Shown here one piece after another: positions 61,386 to 64,000 of a stretch of 64,000 nucleotides of DNA. Position 1 is the stretch's first letter, and every line of letters starts with the position of its first letter. The DNA is taken from NCBI RefSeq assembly GCF_024713975.1, contig NC_091112.1:15410501-15474500 (forward strand), read 5' to 3'. This DNA comes from Paralichthys olivaceus (lineage: Eukaryota; Chordata; Actinopteri; Pleuronectiformes; Paralichthyidae). A model generated the notes under the pieces. The model had not been told where the DNA came from. It saw only the letters and a program-made list of their open reading frames with translations, and did not search any database. The position numbers were made by a program, and so were the translations under genes.

Positions 61386-62210
61386 CCACCACAAACCCAG
61401 CGGAGAGCGACAACGACTGAGGCGAGGAGGGGAGAGAGCGGAGTCTTTATGTCTTTCTATGAATTAACCAGCCATCAGCGTCCCTGCATATGGAAGATGA
61501 GGATACAGTAAATCCATAAGGGAATACGTGTGGAACTGTGAGATTACGTTTGGCCACTTCAGCTTGTTGTTGCCTCCTTCACGTGGACAATTCTTTACAT
61601 GTTGTGCTGCCCCCTGCAGACCAAAGCAATAATCTCTTCTTTCACAGTTATTTTCCTGTCACTACACTGCAAACATTCCTCTTTTATCTTATGTCAGCGT
61701 CTGTTCTCCTTTTTGTTACATAACATCTTCTGTTTCTGTAGTTTGGGCATTATAATCTTTGTTTTGTACATGTGTTTAGTAATAATTTATAGTTAAATAA
61801 TTTTTTTTGTATGTATATATATATATATGGATGAAGACAAGAGTTTGATTTAATTGAGACTGATGTACAGATTATCAACAGGCCTTAATAACAGCAGGAC
61901 AATCAGCTATGCTACATCTTTCAGTTGTTTATGTACAGTATCAGTGGATTTATCCTTCCACCACATTGGATGTAACCTAAAGATTGATATATTTCTATAA
62001 TCGGAAAATCACTCTAGTTGTTGTGTTCATATGAAATCAACCAGTGGCTCGTTCAAAACTGTTTGCAGGAGTGACGTTTCCTCTGCAGTGTAACAGTGTC
62101 CTCTTGAATGAAGCCCAGCAGTGCTCACCATTTCAATGTACATTTTAACCAATCAACATTGTATAGAATTAAAATATATTCATGAATAAAAAATGGGTTG
62201 ATTTGCAATA
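61386..62210 (+). other. ldlrap1: ldlrap1 3' UTR
   Basis: Non-coding, T-rich sequence after the stop, ending at the AATAAA signal 62185-62190, which gives a UTR of about 0.8 kb. Confidence 0.6.
62185..62190 (+). terminator. ldlrap1: polyadenylation signal of ldlrap1
   Basis: AATAAA in an AT-rich context 800 bp after the ldlrap1 stop codon, with a T/G-rich stretch following (TGGGTTGATTTG). Confidence 0.55.
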
Positions 62211-62379
62211 TTTGATGTAATTTATGAACAATTTCAGCAGTTGCAGGATCTAGAGCTGCAAGGAACATGGTGCGACTGAGGTTCAATGTTCAGTCTTGAA
62301 GTTTCCATCACAAGGGCCATTTAGTAGCCGATATGCTTTGTCATTTACAAGGTAAAAATCTAGGACAGTATGACGAGTA

Positions 62380-62585
62380 AAGGTCGTAATTTAATAAGAA
62401 AAGAACTCAACATTACAAGACTACATTCATAATTTAATAACAGAAAGTGATAAAATGAGAATAAAGGTGTACTTTAATTAGAAAGTTATATTATAAGAAT
62501 AAAGTGGGAATTTAATGAGAAAAAAAGTCATATTACGGAAATAAAGTCATAATATGAGAAAAACTTTTAATATTATGAGGATTAA
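62380..62585. repeat. degenerate AATAAAGT-type minisatellite
   Basis: Repeated variants of GAGAATAAAGTCATAATATTA with a loose period of about 20-30 bp. From memory similar arrays are common in fish. Confidence 0.6.
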
Positions 62586-64000
62586 TAAAGTTCTTAAGGG
62601 AAGGAGTGCCAGTGCTCACTGGAGTTCCACTTCTTCTGGATCCAAAGTCTTGAAACAATCTCTTTGTTTCTTCACAAACTACGAAACAACTTTTAATATC
62701 ACACAGATGTCACCAACACCAAACCTTTCCTCCTCCACAAGACAATTTCCCACGAGTCTGTGTGGTTCTTTCGTCAGAATAGACATATTACACAATATTT
62801 TCACGGTCCTTATAGTTCTGATAATGTGGTGCTGATGTGACAAAGTATTAAGTAGTACGTTATTTGTGAAACCTAAAGTATAATTTAACAAGATGCTGAC
62901 AGAAACTATTCTGCTTGAAGCTTTAAATTATGTTGTTTTTCCCCCCTCTCCAGACTGTGTACAGTCTTCATGCTAAGCTAAGCTAAAGGTCAGGCTGTGT
63001 GATCGGACAGACGGCCTTCTTCAGGTATTTCACTTTTTGTATGAATCAAACAAATGAGGCATAATGTGTGAAAATGTGCATCGATTGCACAAAAATCAGG
63101 GATGGTGAAGTGCCATGTGATATCATGTGATATGATTAAATCTAAATTCTCCAGGATGAAGTGAGTTTAACAACTATTGTTGAGGCGGCAACTTTGTTTT
63201 GTAGGAATTTATTCTAACTGGCTTCGAAGCGAAAAGAACATGAAACAAATGGAGCCGTCCTCTGGCATTTGTTAGAGCGAGGAGCTGTTTCATGGAGCCC
63301 TGCAGGACACCACCTGCAGTGTGATGCATGTGTGTGTGGATCCCTGCATCTTTCTCCCAGCAGGAGTCTCCACGGTCTACCGCCCTCAGCCACAGTTCTC
63401 AGGTTACTGCATATATTCTCACTTCCCTCCACCTACGCTGACTTCCTCGGGTCCAACACGTGACAAATGTTTGTGACAACTGGTAATTTGGTTTCCTCCG
63501 TGTGGTGCCTCACTGGATATGAAGTTCTCAGGGGACAGAGGGGAAGTAAGTTTATCCCACCAGCAGGTGGCAGTCCTGCACTAACATATAAGATGGGGCC
63601 CAGGCTACAGCTGAGGCGACTGTCCTCACAGTATTTGATGCTGGTCACATCTTCATCTCAGCCCGGACCCGAGCGGACATTTGTACTCCCTGTTGCCAGG
63701 CGATGATGTTACAGCATGTCTGATGAGCTGTCCTCCTCCTGCTCTGTCCTGGCCGGTCAGGACAGGTCAGGGTAGGTGTGCGAGTGTCACTTTGTTGGCT
63801 GCAGAGGATGCTTTGTGTCAAACGGATCTGTACAAGTACCAGAGAGAGGAACATGATGGCAGGGGAGAGGACACTCCAGACTTCAACGTCATCAAGCTGC
63901 ACACAGCACACATTCCTCACCACGTTCTGTATTCAACCCGTGTGTGTGTGTGTGAACAGAATTCTGCAGGGCTGAAAGTCACACACCCCCTCCTTTCTCT
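62586..64000. other. gene-free right end of the window
   Basis: No exon recognised. GCTAAGCTAAGCTAA at about 62973 is a fragment of a common fish repeat. The block 63180-63720 is more GC-rich and contains a CTCF-type site, but no supported gene. Confidence 0.45.
63560..63573 (+). promoter_or_regulatory. CTCF-type motif
   Basis: CCAGCAGGTGGCAG matches all 14 positions of the core consensus CCASYAGRKGGCRS, and is not inside a recognised repeat. It lies 2.2 kb beyond the ldlrap1 stop, a position compatible with a boundary element. Confidence 0.4.

Overview
The window is nuclear genomic DNA of a teleost fish, probably a percomorph. The split genes have vertebrate protein sequences and small introns. 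The background is full of CA/GT microsatellites and of interspersed repeats I recognise as fish families, such as elements ending in TTAAAGGGATAGTTCA and a tRNA-like SINE with GGTGCAGTGG. There are no bacterial, plasmid or CRISPR features.

Layout. From 1 to about 26.3 kb I find no convincing coding exon. This stretch holds decayed transposons, microsatellites, a few blocks that read like conserved non-coding DNA (13.0, 16.1 and 17.2-17.8 kb; the last carries four perfect octamers), and a promoter-like block with a CCAAT dyad at 21.2-21.4 kb. Four protein-coding genes then fill 26.3-61.4 kb: an E2F1/2/3-class transcription factor (minus, 26321-31727, 7 coding exons, 430 aa); srfbp1 (minus, 33633-35552, 2 coding exons, 595 aa, plus a non-coding first exon near 36.55 kb); maco1/macoilin (plus, 36881-44405, 11 coding exons, 678 aa); and ldlrap1/ARH (plus, 47877-61385, 9 coding exons, 310 aa). 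Every splice junction was placed by hand, and the reading frame runs through each complete model. From 61.4 kb to the end there is the ldlrap1 3' UTR and more repeats.

Relations between genes. srfbp1 and maco1 are head to head and share a CpG-rich promoter with three CRE-type half-sites and a YY1-type site. The E2F gene and srfbp1 lie in tandem. The maco1-ldlrap1 neighbourhood matches human 1p36.11 and E2F2 is also on human 1p36, so synteny favours an e2f2 orthologue, although parts of the protein look closer to E2F3. In human, SRFBP1 is on a different chromosome (5q23), so its position here marks a rearrangement.

Most notable observations: an AT-AC (U12-type) intron in the E2F gene with a textbook 5' site and branch point; a compact octamer/CCAAT/E2F-site promoter for the same gene; an acidic N-terminal extension of about 77 residues on Srfbp1; a pre-miRNA-sized hairpin in srfbp1 intron 1; the octamer cluster at 17.6 kb; and a possible frame-shifting 32-nt cassette exon in ldlrap1. 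I see no clear evidence of a wholly new biological system.
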